From DATGEP01 sp035310125 (GTDB lineage: Bacteria; Chloroflexota; Ktedonobacteria; Ktedonobacterales; JADMIN01): DNA of 46,221 bases. Numbering within the stretch: position 1 is the stretch's first letter; each line of letters begins with the position of its first letter. The notes below the pieces were generated by a model, which was not told where the DNA came from, did not search any database, and saw nothing but the letters and a program-made list of their open reading frames with translations. The stretch is from contig DATGEP010000419.1 in assembly GCA_035310125.1 (NCBI GenBank), positions 1-46,221 on the forward strand. Direction: 5' to 3'. A program made the translations under genes and the position numbers. Below, one piece after another: positions 22,126 through 30,216 of this stretch.

Positions 22126-25113
22126 CTATTCAGGCAGACTCCGCACACGCAGCATCGGATATTCTGCTGACCCATCGCGCTCCAGGGTGCCCGCGTCCAC
22201 CAGCGCCTGAATCTCGCGCTTCAGCCGCGTCTGGCTCTCCGCCGCGAGCGCCCCATAGGTTTCCAGTCTCTGTGCAGCCAGCCCGGTATCCGCCGAGCCG
22301 CGTAGAATACGGACCAGACCAGAGATGCCGACCTCGTATGGCACCGCGCGCAGGCAGGCGAGAATCGTCGCGCGCACCTCGTCGTCGTCGCGGATGCGCT
22401 CCAGACGTGGCCGGCGCGGCGACTTGCCCGTCACCGTTTTTCTCTCCGGCGTGCGGAACGAACCTGGATCGCAACGGTCGCAGCCGCCACACGCCGCCAC
22501 CGGCATCTGCTCACCAAAGTGGCGCGCCATCACCCGCTGGCGGCAGATCGTCGCGCGGGTGTAGGCGACCAGCGAGGCGATTTGACGCTCATGCCGCTCG
22601 CCCAGCGCCGCCAGCAATTCCGGCAGCTTTGTCTTGCCGTCGGCGGGTGCCGGGCAGATCTCGATCAGCAGGTCGCGCGCGCCCTCACGGTACTCGATCA
22701 ATCCAGCGTCTCGCCAGCTCAGTAGCCGCTCTTCCATCTCAGCCGGCGATAGGTGCAGCCGCGCCGCCAGCTCCACCAGATCGAGCGCCGCCAGCTGATA
22801 TGGCTGCAAGCCCGCCGCCGTGATGAACGCGCGAAACGCGGCTTCTTCGCTCGTATCGCCGGGCATCTCAGTGCCAAGCCGAACAGCGGGCGCCCGCGGT
22901 ACGTCCAGTTGCCGTCGCAGGAAGCCGCACCGCTCCAATAGACTCAATGCTACCCGTGCGGACGTTTCCGTGACTTCTTCTCGTTCCTCAGCGGCGGCGA
23001 GCGCCGCGCCAATGGCCCCTTCGAGCTCACTCTGTCCCACACGGCCAACGCTCGATCCCGGCGCCGCTCCTGCCCGCACCAGGCCACGCGCGGCGCTATA
23101 AACCGCTCGCAGCGCCTCGATGGATAGCTCATCCTGCCGGATGTGGCGCCGCACCTGCGCGATGTCCGCTGAGGACGCGAAGAGCACGCAGCGCGAGGGC
23201 TTGCCGTCGCGTCCCGCCCGTCCCGACTCCTGCACATAGGCTTCCAGTGACGCGGGAAGCTGATAGTGGGCGATGAAGCGCACATCCGGCTTATCAATGC
23301 CCATGCCGAATGCGACCGTCGCCGCCACTATCCGCACCCGGCCCGCGATGAAGTCGTTCTGCGCCGCCTCACGCTCGGTGCGCTCCATGCCCGCGTGGTA
23401 GTGCAGCGCGGAGACGTGGCAGCGCGAGCGCAGGAACTCCGCGACCTTTTCGCAGCCCTCACGCGAGCGCACGTAGATGATGCCTGATCCTGGCGTCTCC
23501 GCGACGAGCTGGGCCAGCGCGCGCAGGCGGTCCTCGTTGTTGGTGACGTGCAGCACCTCGTAGCGCAGATTGGGCCGGAAGACGCCGCGATTGACCGTCA
23601 GTAGCTCCCGGTCGAGCGCCTGCGCGATACCCTCGCGCACCTCGCGTGTCGCCGTCGCGGTGAGCGCCAACACAGGGATGTGTGCACCGTCCGCTTCCAG
23701 CGCGTGCAGCGCCTTCGCGATGAAGAGGTAGTCCGGGCGGAAGTCGTGGCCCCAGAGGCTGACACAGTGTGCCTCATCCACGACGAAGCGCGCGACCCCT
23801 GCCCGGCGTAGCGCGTGCAGAAACGACTGTTGGCGCAGCCGCTCCGGCGCCGCGTAGACCAGCTTGTAGCGGCCGTCCGCGATGTCGGCCAGCCGCCGCT
23901 CCAGCTCGTCGCGCTCCAGCAGACTGTTCACCAGCGTTGCCCGCGCCCGCACCGCCGCCGGTAGATTGTCCAGCTGGTCCTTCATCAGCGCGATGAGCGG
24001 CGAGATCAACACGGTGGTGCCGGGAAGCAGCAGCGCGGGGAGCTGGTAGCAGAGCGATTTGCCCGCGCCCGTCGGCAGCAGCGCCAGCACATCCTCGCCG
24101 CGCAGCACCGCCTGGATAATGGTGGATTGCCCAGGCAGGAAGCTCTCGTATCCGAACGAATCCCGCAACGCTTCCAGAAGCTCCGGTGCCGGTGGCTCCT
24201 CCTCGATGCCGGTTGCCGATTCTGGCGCGATTTCGTCTTCCGCCGCGGCATCGCCCGCGGCATCCGCCAGCGCACGGGCCGCCGCCGACGCCAGCCGCTG
24301 CGCCCCAAACCGCCCGCGCCCGCGCAACCCAGTGGTTTCCGTGTCCGTTGTGGAAGGATGCAGCGCGCCGGCAACCATCGTTCGCAGCGATTCAGCCTCG
24401 CGGGCACGTTGCCGATTCTGCCGCTCGCGCAGCTCCTCCAGCCATTCGTTGTCGCCCAGCCGCGCGGCCACATCCAGTGTGTCGTCCAGCACCCAGGCGG
24501 AGGGCGCATCAGAGTAGGCAGCGAAGACCTGCGCCACCATCTCGTGCGCCGTGTCAGGGTCTCCCCGCGCCGCCGCGCAGCGCGCCAGCCCCAGCAGCGC
24601 GCTCGTGCCGCCAGACGCCAGCGCGCGTGCCCGCTGGTAGCAGCTCTCCGCTTCGTCCAGGTTGCCCACCGCCAGCGCAACCTCGCCGGCCATCTGCCAG
24701 ACGCTCACGCGGTCGCCGCGCTCCTCGCGCAACCGCTGCGCCAGCGCGTGTGCGTCGGCGGCGCGATCTTGCGCCAGGTACGCGCGAGCCAGCCAACCGT
24801 ATGCAGTCAATGACTCACTAACGTCGAGCCGGGCGCGCAGCAGCGTCTCCGCCTCCGCTGGCAGATCTAGCGCCAGCGCCAGCCGCGCCACGCTGTCACT
24901 CATGCCCACCGACTCACCGGCCAGCGGGCGCAGCCGGTCATAGAGTCGCCGCGCCAGCGTCCGCGCCGGTGGCACATCGCAGCGGGCGAGAAAGAGGCCG
25001 AGCGACGTTGCCAGCGCGATGGGAAGCGCGTTGAAGATCTCCTCAGACGTCGTCCCATCAGGTCCGGTGAGGTCGGCGAGCAGCGCAGTGAGTGGCTCGG
25101 CAATCGGTGTCAT
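22126..25113 (-). CDS. recQ: RecQ-family DNA helicase with TPR-like N-terminal extension
   Basis: A 995-residue 3'-5' DNA helicase of superfamily 2, used in recombination, replication-fork repair and defence. Helicase motifs: PTGAGKS at residues 347-353, DEAH at 446-449 with CVSLWGHDFRPDY, LALTATAT, GIIYVRSREGCEKVAEFL, YHAGMERTERE, VAFGMGIDKPDVRF and QESGRAGRDG. A RecQ zinc domain follows (ICRQRVMARHFGEQ then CGGCDRC) and a C-terminal region resembling a winged helix. No HRDC domain is evident. Residues 1 to ~230 are unusual for RecQ: helical repeats such as AYGWLARAYLAQDRAADAHA and NLDEAESCYQRARALA look like TPRs. An Ala/Glu-rich linker (~231-309) carries two stretches of the window's 17-bp repeat. 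Confidence 0.95.
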   Translation of the reverse strand: MTPIAEPLTALLADLTGPDGTTSEEIFNALPIALATSLGLFLARCDVPPARTLARRLYDRLRPLAGESVGMSDSVARLALALDLPAEAETLLRARLDVSESLTAYGWLARAYLAQDRAADAHALAQRLREERGDRVSVWQMAGEVALAVGNLDEAESCYQRARALASGGTSALLGLARCAAARGDPDTAHEMVAQVFAAYSDAPSAWVLDDTLDVAARLGDNEWLEELRERQNRQRAREAESLRTMVAGALHPSTTDTETTGLRGRGRFGAQRLASAAARALADAAGDAAAEDEIAPESATGIEEEPPAPELLEALRDSFGYESFLPGQSTIIQAVLRGEDVLALLPTGAGKSLCYQLPALLLPGTTVLISPLIALMKDQLDNLPAAVRARATLVNSLLERDELERRLADIADGRYKLVYAAPERLRQQSFLHALRRAGVARFVVDEAHCVSLWGHDFRPDYLFIAKALHALEADGAHIPVLALTATATREVREGIAQALDRELLTVNRGVFRPNLRYEVLHVTNNEDRLRALAQLVAETPGSGIIYVRSREGCEKVAEFLRSRCHVSALHYHAGMERTEREAAQNDFIAGRVRIVAATVAFGMGIDKPDVRFIAHYQLPASLEAYVQESGRAGRDGKPSRCVLFASSADIAQVRRHIRQDELSIEALRAVYSAARGLVRAGAAPGSSVGRVGQSELEGAIGAALAAAEEREEVTETSARVALSLLERCGFLRRQLDVPRAPAVRLGTEMPGDTSEEAAFRAFITAAGLQPYQLAALDLVELAARLHLSPAEMEERLLSWRDAGLIEYREGARDLLIEICPAPADGKTKLPELLAALGERHERQIASLVAYTRATICRQRVMARHFGEQMPVAACGGCDRCDPGSFRTPERKTVTGKSPRRPRLERIRDDDEVRATILACLRAVPYEVGISGLVRILRGSADTGLAAQRLETYGALAAESQTRLKREIQALVDAGTLERDGSAEYPMLRVRSLPE

Positions 25114-25168
25114 CTCAGCCCTTTCCCTTCACATATCCTTTATTCCTGGCGAGGTAGGTAGTCTGGAA

Positions 25169-25190
25169 AGTATCGTGACAGTATCGTGTG
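25169..25190. promoter_or_regulatory. Tandem 11-bp repeat upstream of recQ
   Basis: AGTATCGTGAC (25169-25179) is followed directly by AGTATCGTGTG (25180-25190); 9 of 11 positions match. It lies 56-77 bp upstream of the recQ start, where an activator would bind. The rest of the 261-bp tract to 25374 contains a CTCTCAC/GTGAGAG hairpin at 25292-25309 and no gene. Confidence 0.45.
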
Positions 25191-25374
25191 TGTTGCCGCA
25201 TTCCAGGCGAACGGGCGAGCGAATCACACGCGAAGCGCGTGTTGGCAATGCTGCGTCCATAGGCGAGCCGCGTGCTATTACAGGAATACGTCTCTCACAG
25301 CCGTGAGAGGAACGGCGACATAGCGTGGCTAGCCCGCGTAGCGTATCACAACGGCTGGGCTGGTGTGCCGATAC

Positions 25375-26724
25375 CTATTCCTCAGGCAGCCGTACGCGCC
25401 TGAAGACCGCCCAGAGCGCGAGGTCGTAGGCCACCTTGAGTCCTCCGGCCACCAGAAAGGGCAGTCCAATCGCCACCAAGGGCCCCTGAAGTAACACGCC
25501 GGAGAGCACGGGCGTGCTGGCGGAGCCTGCGCTGCGCGCTAGCGACGTGACGCTTGCTGCCGCCGTGCGCTCCTCCCGCGCCACCAGCGCCATCGTGTAC
25601 GCCTGTCGCGTTGGCACATCCATCTGCGAGAGCGATTGCCGCACCAGCAAGACGACCGCCGCGAGCGGAAACGTGGGCATCAGTGGCACCAGCGCCAGCA
25701 GCACGTTCGAGGGCAAGTGCGTGAACACCATCGTATTGAGTAGGCCAATGCGTTTGGCAAGGGGCGCCGCCGCCAGGAACGACAGCGCCGCAAGCGTATT
25801 CGCCCCGAAGAAGAGCGCCGCCAGCAGCCCCAGCGGCACGCCGAAGCGCAAGTGGAAGTACAGCACCATCAGGCTCTGCACCACCAGCCCCCCTGCCAGC
25901 GCGTCCACGCTGAAGAGCGCGGCCAGCCGCAGAATCAGCCCGCGCGATCGGCCCAACGGCGGCATGAGTCGGCGAATACGCGTGATGGGTGCGGGTGCCG
26001 CTCCATGTGCGTGCTGTGACGCTTCGACAGCGGGCGAAAGCTGTGCCGCCAGCAGTGCGACCAGCAGCGCCGCCAGGACATACACCCCGAAAAGCAGATG
26101 CGTGGCAACCGCGAGCGAGATGCCCGCGCGGAAGAGAAGGTCCGGCACGCCCGCGAAGAGCGCGCCGAGCGCGCCGGCAAAGCTGGCGACGAGATTATAG
26201 CGGGCGAAGAGCCGCGTGCGATGCTCTGGCGTGGCTGTGTTGGGCAGCATGGATTGCTCGATGGGCAGAAAAGGCGCCGTCTCAGAGGCCGTCGTGCCCA
26301 GTGTGCCAAAGAAGGCGGCGACGAGCAGCACCGGATAGAACACAATCAGCCCGAAGACCGCTCCGGTGGCCGCCATGAGCAGCGCGAGGACGATGAGTGT
26401 GCGCCGCCGACCCCAGCGGTCCGCATTGAGACCGATCAGATAGGTGCCGCCAAAGTCGCCGGCAAGCGAGACGGTAATGATCCCGCCAATCGCGGCGGGC
26501 GAGATGCCCGAGCTCGTCAGCGCGACGGCCAGCAACACCGCGAGCATTCCATAGGAAAACGATCGCAGTCCGCGCGCCGCGACGATGAGGTTGGCGTCGC
26601 TGGACCCCATGGTGTGCCGCCACCACCGCGTTGGCGCCGGCCAGTGACGGGAGGCGCGCAGTCGTGCTGCCTGCTGGTGAAGATCGGCGTCCCGCGCATT
26701 CGGCGCGGATGGGCGCGTTGTCAT
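25375..26724 (-). CDS. MFS transporter, partner of the ChrB-domain protein
   Basis: A 449-residue major facilitator with twelve predicted membrane segments. The MFS motif between segments 2 and 3 reads GLNADRWGRRRTLIVLAL, and a second loop near the middle has RPNGG/RSRG-type basic residues. It starts 16 bp after the ChrB-domain gene, so they form an operon. In chromate-resistance loci ChrB proteins accompany ChrA or MFS exporters, so oxyanion efflux is likely but unproved. The first ~38 residues are hydrophilic and poorly conserved in style; ATG 26610 (MGSSDAN) is an alternative start. Confidence 0.82.
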   Translation of the reverse strand: MTTRPSAPNARDADLHQQAARLRASRHWPAPTRWWRHTMGSSDANLIVAARGLRSFSYGMLAVLLAVALTSSGISPAAIGGIITVSLAGDFGGTYLIGLNADRWGRRRTLIVLALLMAATGAVFGLIVFYPVLLVAAFFGTLGTTASETAPFLPIEQSMLPNTATPEHRTRLFARYNLVASFAGALGALFAGVPDLLFRAGISLAVATHLLFGVYVLAALLVALLAAQLSPAVEASQHAHGAAPAPITRIRRLMPPLGRSRGLILRLAALFSVDALAGGLVVQSLMVLYFHLRFGVPLGLLAALFFGANTLAALSFLAAAPLAKRIGLLNTMVFTHLPSNVLLALVPLMPTFPLAAVVLLVRQSLSQMDVPTRQAYTMALVAREERTAAASVTSLARSAGSASTPVLSGVLLQGPLVAIGLPFLVAGGLKVAYDLALWAVFRRVRLPEE

Positions 26725-26740
26725 AAAGAGCGGAGCGATT

Positions 26741-27202
26741 CTATTTGAAGGCGCCGTCCGGCCTACCCTGTCGTATCATCTCCTGGCAGTACCCATAGAG
26801 TGCGTCGTAGACAATAGCTTCTTTCGCGATTACCTCGGCGTCGTCACTCAAGCCAAGATGACGGAAGCCCTCGGCGATAGCGTTGAGGCCCGCGCCCTCC
26901 GGTTGGCTCCAGAGCGTGTTGTCCGTATCCGCGCCGTTGACGATTTTGCCAAGCAGCGCGAGCGCTGGATCCCGCATGAGATCGTACTTGCGCAATATCG
27001 CTTCGAACGAGCACTCCTGCCCGTGATGCCCCAGCTCGACGCCCTTCACGTCGTACGGCGTGGCGCCATCACGCTCCGCGACCGCCATCACCTGATCGGC
27101 CGGCGCAAAGAGAAATTCCGCCTGTGGGTCTACGAATCTCCGAATGAGCCAGGGACACGCCACACGGTCCACTTTGACGTGCTCGCGGGTAATCCACTTC
27201 AT
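26741..27202 (-). CDS. ChrB C-terminal-domain protein (chromate resistance family)
   Basis: A 153-residue protein matching the ChrB C-terminal domain: WITREHVKVDRVACPWLIRRFVDPQAEFLFAPADQV, then VKGVELGHHGQECSFEAILRKYDL and a LGKIVNGADT stretch. The Cys, Glu, two His and second Cys are the conserved metal/redox-type residues of the family. Some members act as chromate sensors or oxidoreductases. The N-terminal ChrB domain is absent. The ATG at 27202 has AGGAGGC 7 bases upstream. First gene of the operon with the MFS transporter. Confidence 0.85.
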   Translation of the reverse strand: MKWITREHVKVDRVACPWLIRRFVDPQAEFLFAPADQVMAVAERDGATPYDVKGVELGHHGQECSFEAILRKYDLMRDPALALLGKIVNGADTDNTLWSQPEGAGLNAIAEGFRHLGLSDDAEVIAKEAIVYDALYGYCQEMIRQGRPDGAFK

Positions 27203-27521
27203 CGTGCTGCCTCCTATGCCTGGTTTGCCCATCTCATTTGTCAGGACTTAGCCCGTTGGATACCACTTGAATGGGTCTTGTTACGACACCGAAGCCGCCG
27301 TATTGTACGCCTCTCGCCGCTGCCCGCGCCACTGGCGGCGCAACATCCGTCCGCTCCATTCGCCCGGATGGGGGATGTGATTGACGACACAATACCGTTG
27401 GGGCGCTCGTTCGTTAGAGGAGATGAGGGCAGTTGCGCCGCATATCGTGGTCGCTGCTCAGCGCACCGGTTGCACGTGTTGGGTGATTGGTGGGTTGCGC
27501 TGAGATGGGTATTCTGACCGA

Positions 27522-27550
27522 TTGACGGCTCGCTCCGGCTCTGTTACACT
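27522..27550 (+). promoter_or_regulatory. Promoter for the IPT/TIG surface protein gene
   Basis: TTGACG (27522-27527), 17 bp and TACACT (27545-27550). The transcript leader holds ATTCCGGCAGAAT (27607-27619), which matches the first half of the 17-bp repeat family. The remaining bases of the 433-bp intergenic tract from 27203 show nothing else. Confidence 0.6.
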
Positions 27551-27635
27551 CGCCCGGTACTTATTCCGGCTTAATGATTAGCATGCCGCGTCCCCATTGC
27601 CTCGACATTCCGGCAGAATGGGGAGGAGGGGTTAG

Positions 27636-28877
27636 ATGGCACGGTGGATGAAGGAGGCGCCGCGGTTCATGGCACATACCTTGAGTGCGGAAACGCCTGA
27701 CAGGTCGGGAACCCACGGTTCCAATGCGCGCCGGGCTGGGCTGGGCGCCCGTTTGGCGGTGGCGCTCCCCCTGCTGGTGCTGGTAGTTCTGCTGACGCTG
27801 CCAGGCGTCGCCACAGCGACGGGCATCAAGCCTGGGCGCAGCGTGGCTGTCACGCCGTCGTCTGGTCCCGTCGGCACGCATGTGACTGTCACGGGCAGCC
27901 ACTTCCCGTCCGGCGACCACATTACTATCGGCTACAGCTCAGGTAACTGCTCCGCCAACGTCATCACCATCACCGGCGCCTCCGGTACGGTGGGTGGTAA
28001 CGGCAACGTCAGTATCGTGATCGTCTGGCCAAACACGCAGCCCGGTAACTACACCATCTGCGTGTCGGATACTACGGCCAACACGGTCACGGCGTCGCAG
28101 TCGCAGTTCCAGGTGACTTCGGCCACCGCCCCGACCATCACCATCGCTCCCTCGCCGGCAGCTTCCGGCCAGCAGGTGACGGTAACGGGCGCGAGCTTCA
28201 ACTATGCGCCGGGCGGCGGCACCGTCGAGATCCTCTATGGCGCCTCTGGAAGTAACGGCTGCGCCACGAGCGCGGGCGTTGCCAACGTGAACCCGGACGG
28301 CAGCTTCACCTTCCAGTTCAATGTGCCCAGCGAGACGACCACGACGACGCTGGTTGTAACGGCCGTCGCCCCGCAGGGATCCTGCGGGCAGTCACCGGTG
28401 CTTCAGGCGCAGCAGAACCTGACGGTGAACGCCGCCGTGCAGGCAACGCCCACGATCGCCCCAACGGTGGTTCCGGTCGCTAGCGCGACAGCCGCGCCGC
28501 CGCTGCCGTTCCCGCCGCCTTTCCCGCCAACGGGCGCGTGGACAGTGGTCTACTGCCTCGTCGGTTTGCTCTTGCTGCTGCTGTTGCTGCTGTTGCTGTT
28601 GTTGCTCCTGCGCCGCCGGCGCCGTGAAGAGCCGGTGACTATCGAGGAGCGCGACAACGTGGTTGTCAATGCGGCGGGCGCTGGTGGCGCGGCTGGTGGC
28701 GCGGCTGGATCCACGATGGTGCAGCGCGAGATCGTCGCGCGTGATGCGCGAGGCCGCGAAACGCCCATCGCCCAGGAAGTCTTCCGCAGCGAAGACGAGC
28801 TCGTGGACGACCCCGGCGCCGGTGGCCCAGGCGGTGGCAACCCGCCCACGCCGCGCTACGGCCCACCAGGAAATTAG
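27636..28877 (+). CDS. Exported surface protein with IPT/TIG-like domains and poly-leucine anchor
   Basis: A 413-residue exported protein. A signal/anchor segment LAVALPLLVLVVLLTLPGVATA lies near residues 38-59. Two immunoglobulin-like IPT/TIG-type repeats follow, each beginning with a 'SPSSGPVGTHVTVTG'-like phrase (VTPSSGPVGTHVTVTGSHF, and IAPSPAASGQQVTVTGASF). A Pro/Ala/Thr spacer leads to a membrane segment ending in fifteen consecutive leucines and then five arginines, so the C-terminal ~90 residues are cytoplasmic and rich in Gly and acidic residues. Likely a surface adhesion or sensing protein; no partner is visible. GGAGGAGGGG precedes the ATG. Confidence 0.8.
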   Translation: MARWMKEAPRFMAHTLSAETPDRSGTHGSNARRAGLGARLAVALPLLVLVVLLTLPGVATATGIKPGRSVAVTPSSGPVGTHVTVTGSHFPSGDHITIGYSSGNCSANVITITGASGTVGGNGNVSIVIVWPNTQPGNYTICVSDTTANTVTASQSQFQVTSATAPTITIAPSPAASGQQVTVTGASFNYAPGGGTVEILYGASGSNGCATSAGVANVNPDGSFTFQFNVPSETTTTTLVVTAVAPQGSCGQSPVLQAQQNLTVNAAVQATPTIAPTVVPVASATAAPPLPFPPPFPPTGAWTVVYCLVGLLLLLLLLLLLLLLLRRRRREEPVTIEERDNVVVNAAGAGGAAGGAAGSTMVQREIVARDARGRETPIAQEVFRSEDELVDDPGAGGPGGGNPPTPRYGPPGN

Positions 28878-28893
28878 GGAACCTCATCCTCGG

Positions 28894-28964
28894 CCCCTCT
28901 CCCCGCGGGGAGAGGGGAGAATTGAAAGCTCCCAGCGACGCGAGCAGCATCGCTGGGAGCTTTC
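28894..28964 (+). terminator. Double hairpin after the IPT/TIG gene
   Basis: A first hairpin (arms 28894-28904 and 28907-28917, 11 bp, almost no loop) is followed by a second, perfect 15-bp hairpin (28924-28938 with 28950-28964). Only a weak T-tail (TTTC) follows. Probably terminates the + strand transcript; the first hairpin resembles widely scattered CCCTCTCCCC elements. Confidence 0.7.
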
Positions 28965-29044
28965 ACCTGTTCATTGCGCCCGACTAGGCCGATAGCCGCG
29001 GCTGCATCGCGGCGCTGCTGGACTGCGCGCAAGGCGCCAAACGG

Positions 29045-29416
29045 CTACCGGTTCGTGTCCACGACGCAGAAGCGGTTGCCCTCAGGATCAGCGAGGATAA
29101 CGTAGTCGGCGTCCGGAGGTCGCTTACTCCAATGCACCTCGGTGGCGCCCAGTGCGATCAAGCGCCTGACCTCTCCGACCTGGTCGTCTGTGTACAGGTC
29201 GAGGTGAATGCGTGGCGGCACATGGACCTCTGCGTAGTGCTGGTCGAGGGAAAGGTTGGGTCCGGCACCGTCCCTTGGGCGCAGCAGCGCGAAGTCGTCG
29301 CTCTGCTCCTCGCGAGGCACATAGTCGAGAGCAGCCGCCCAGAATTCAGTCTGGCGCCGCAGATTGTCCACGCGCAGAACGATTGAGCCGACGCGAACCA
29401 TCGCCATCACATGCAC
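29045..29416 (-). CDS. VOC-family protein (glyoxalase-like)
   Basis: A 123-residue member of the vicinal oxygen chelate superfamily: VGSIVLRVDNLRRQTEFWAAALDYVPREE at the start, RIHLDLYTDD in the centre and YVILADPEGNRFCVVD at the end. This is the two beta-alpha-beta3 module layout; the central His and the Glu of DPEGN may bind metal. Substrate unknown. Starts at 29407 or 29401 are also possible. The gene stands alone between convergent and divergent neighbours. Confidence 0.85.
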   Translation of the reverse strand: MHVMAMVRVGSIVLRVDNLRRQTEFWAAALDYVPREEQSDDFALLRPRDGAGPNLSLDQHYAEVHVPPRIHLDLYTDDQVGEVRRLIALGATEVHWSKRPPDADYVILADPEGNRFCVVDTNR

Positions 29417-29562
29417 CCATCTTTCGCAACAGTGACACTACTCCAAGGGCTGGCTCATGCCATCAATCTATCACACAGGAAGGTTTTGTTAGGCGCACGT
29501 AATGCTGGAAATGCAACCATCCGGCGGTTTGCTCGTAGACGTGGCATAAAGGGGGGAGAACC

Positions 29563-30066
29563 ATGACTTCTCACGAGCTCAGGCGGATTATGAGAAGCGT
29601 TGTCCTGATTGCGGTAGCGTTGCTGCTCGCGTCGCTCGCGGCCTGCTCCACCAACGCTCCACAGCCCACGACGCAACATCAGACCTACACGTACAACTAC
29701 ATGTCGAGTCCCTCAAATGACCATTGGAAGCCCAGGCAGCAAATATCTATCACCTGGACGCCGCAAACTGGCCCGCTGACGGCCGACACGGCCCCCGCGA
29801 AGGTGGTTTTCACGCTAAAGCTGATCGGCCCATATGCGTCGGTCAGTGATCTGAAGGCCGCCTCCAGCGCCACCGCTTCGGCTGCCGTGAGCGCGTCGCC
29901 CATTGCGACAGATACCTGGAGCGGCAAGACTTTCGCCCAGTCGCTCGATCTGCCCGCGAGCCTCACACCCGGCTACTACAATCTCGTCGAGGCGATGACA
30001 CAGACGACCAGCGCGGGCGGCAGTTATACAGCCAGTGGCGCGTCGGTGTTGGTAATCGGCGAGTAG
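29563..30066 (+). CDS. Putative lipoprotein
   Basis: A 167-residue exported protein with an N-terminal signal (RSVVLIAVALLLASLAAC) ending in the lipobox LAAC, so Cys 28 should be lipidated and the protein anchored outside the membrane. The mature part is Thr/Ser-rich and resembles a small beta sandwich (ISITWTPQTGPLTADTAPAKVVFTLKLIGP), with no recognisable family. GGGGGGAG lies just before the ATG. Confidence 0.75.
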   Translation: MTSHELRRIMRSVVLIAVALLLASLAACSTNAPQPTTQHQTYTYNYMSSPSNDHWKPRQQISITWTPQTGPLTADTAPAKVVFTLKLIGPYASVSDLKAASSATASAAVSASPIATDTWSGKTFAQSLDLPASLTPGYYNLVEAMTQTTSAGGSYTASGASVLVIGE

Positions 30067-30216
30067 CGCCGCGAACTTGGCAAAGATAGCGAATCAAATC
30101 CGCACGCTTGGTTGGTCCAACCGCTGGCATTAGACGGCTTCCTTGAACGCCAGCGCGATGCCGTCCACGACCGGCAGCGAAAGATAAGGCTGCGAAAGGC
30201 TTTTCAGTCAAGGTAG

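Noticed and set aside
30090..30180. HicA-like start (PTKRADLIRYL) on the - strand
   Set aside because: Only about ten residues resemble the toxin and no histidine follows before the sequence runs into the lipoprotein gene; too little to call even a remnant.
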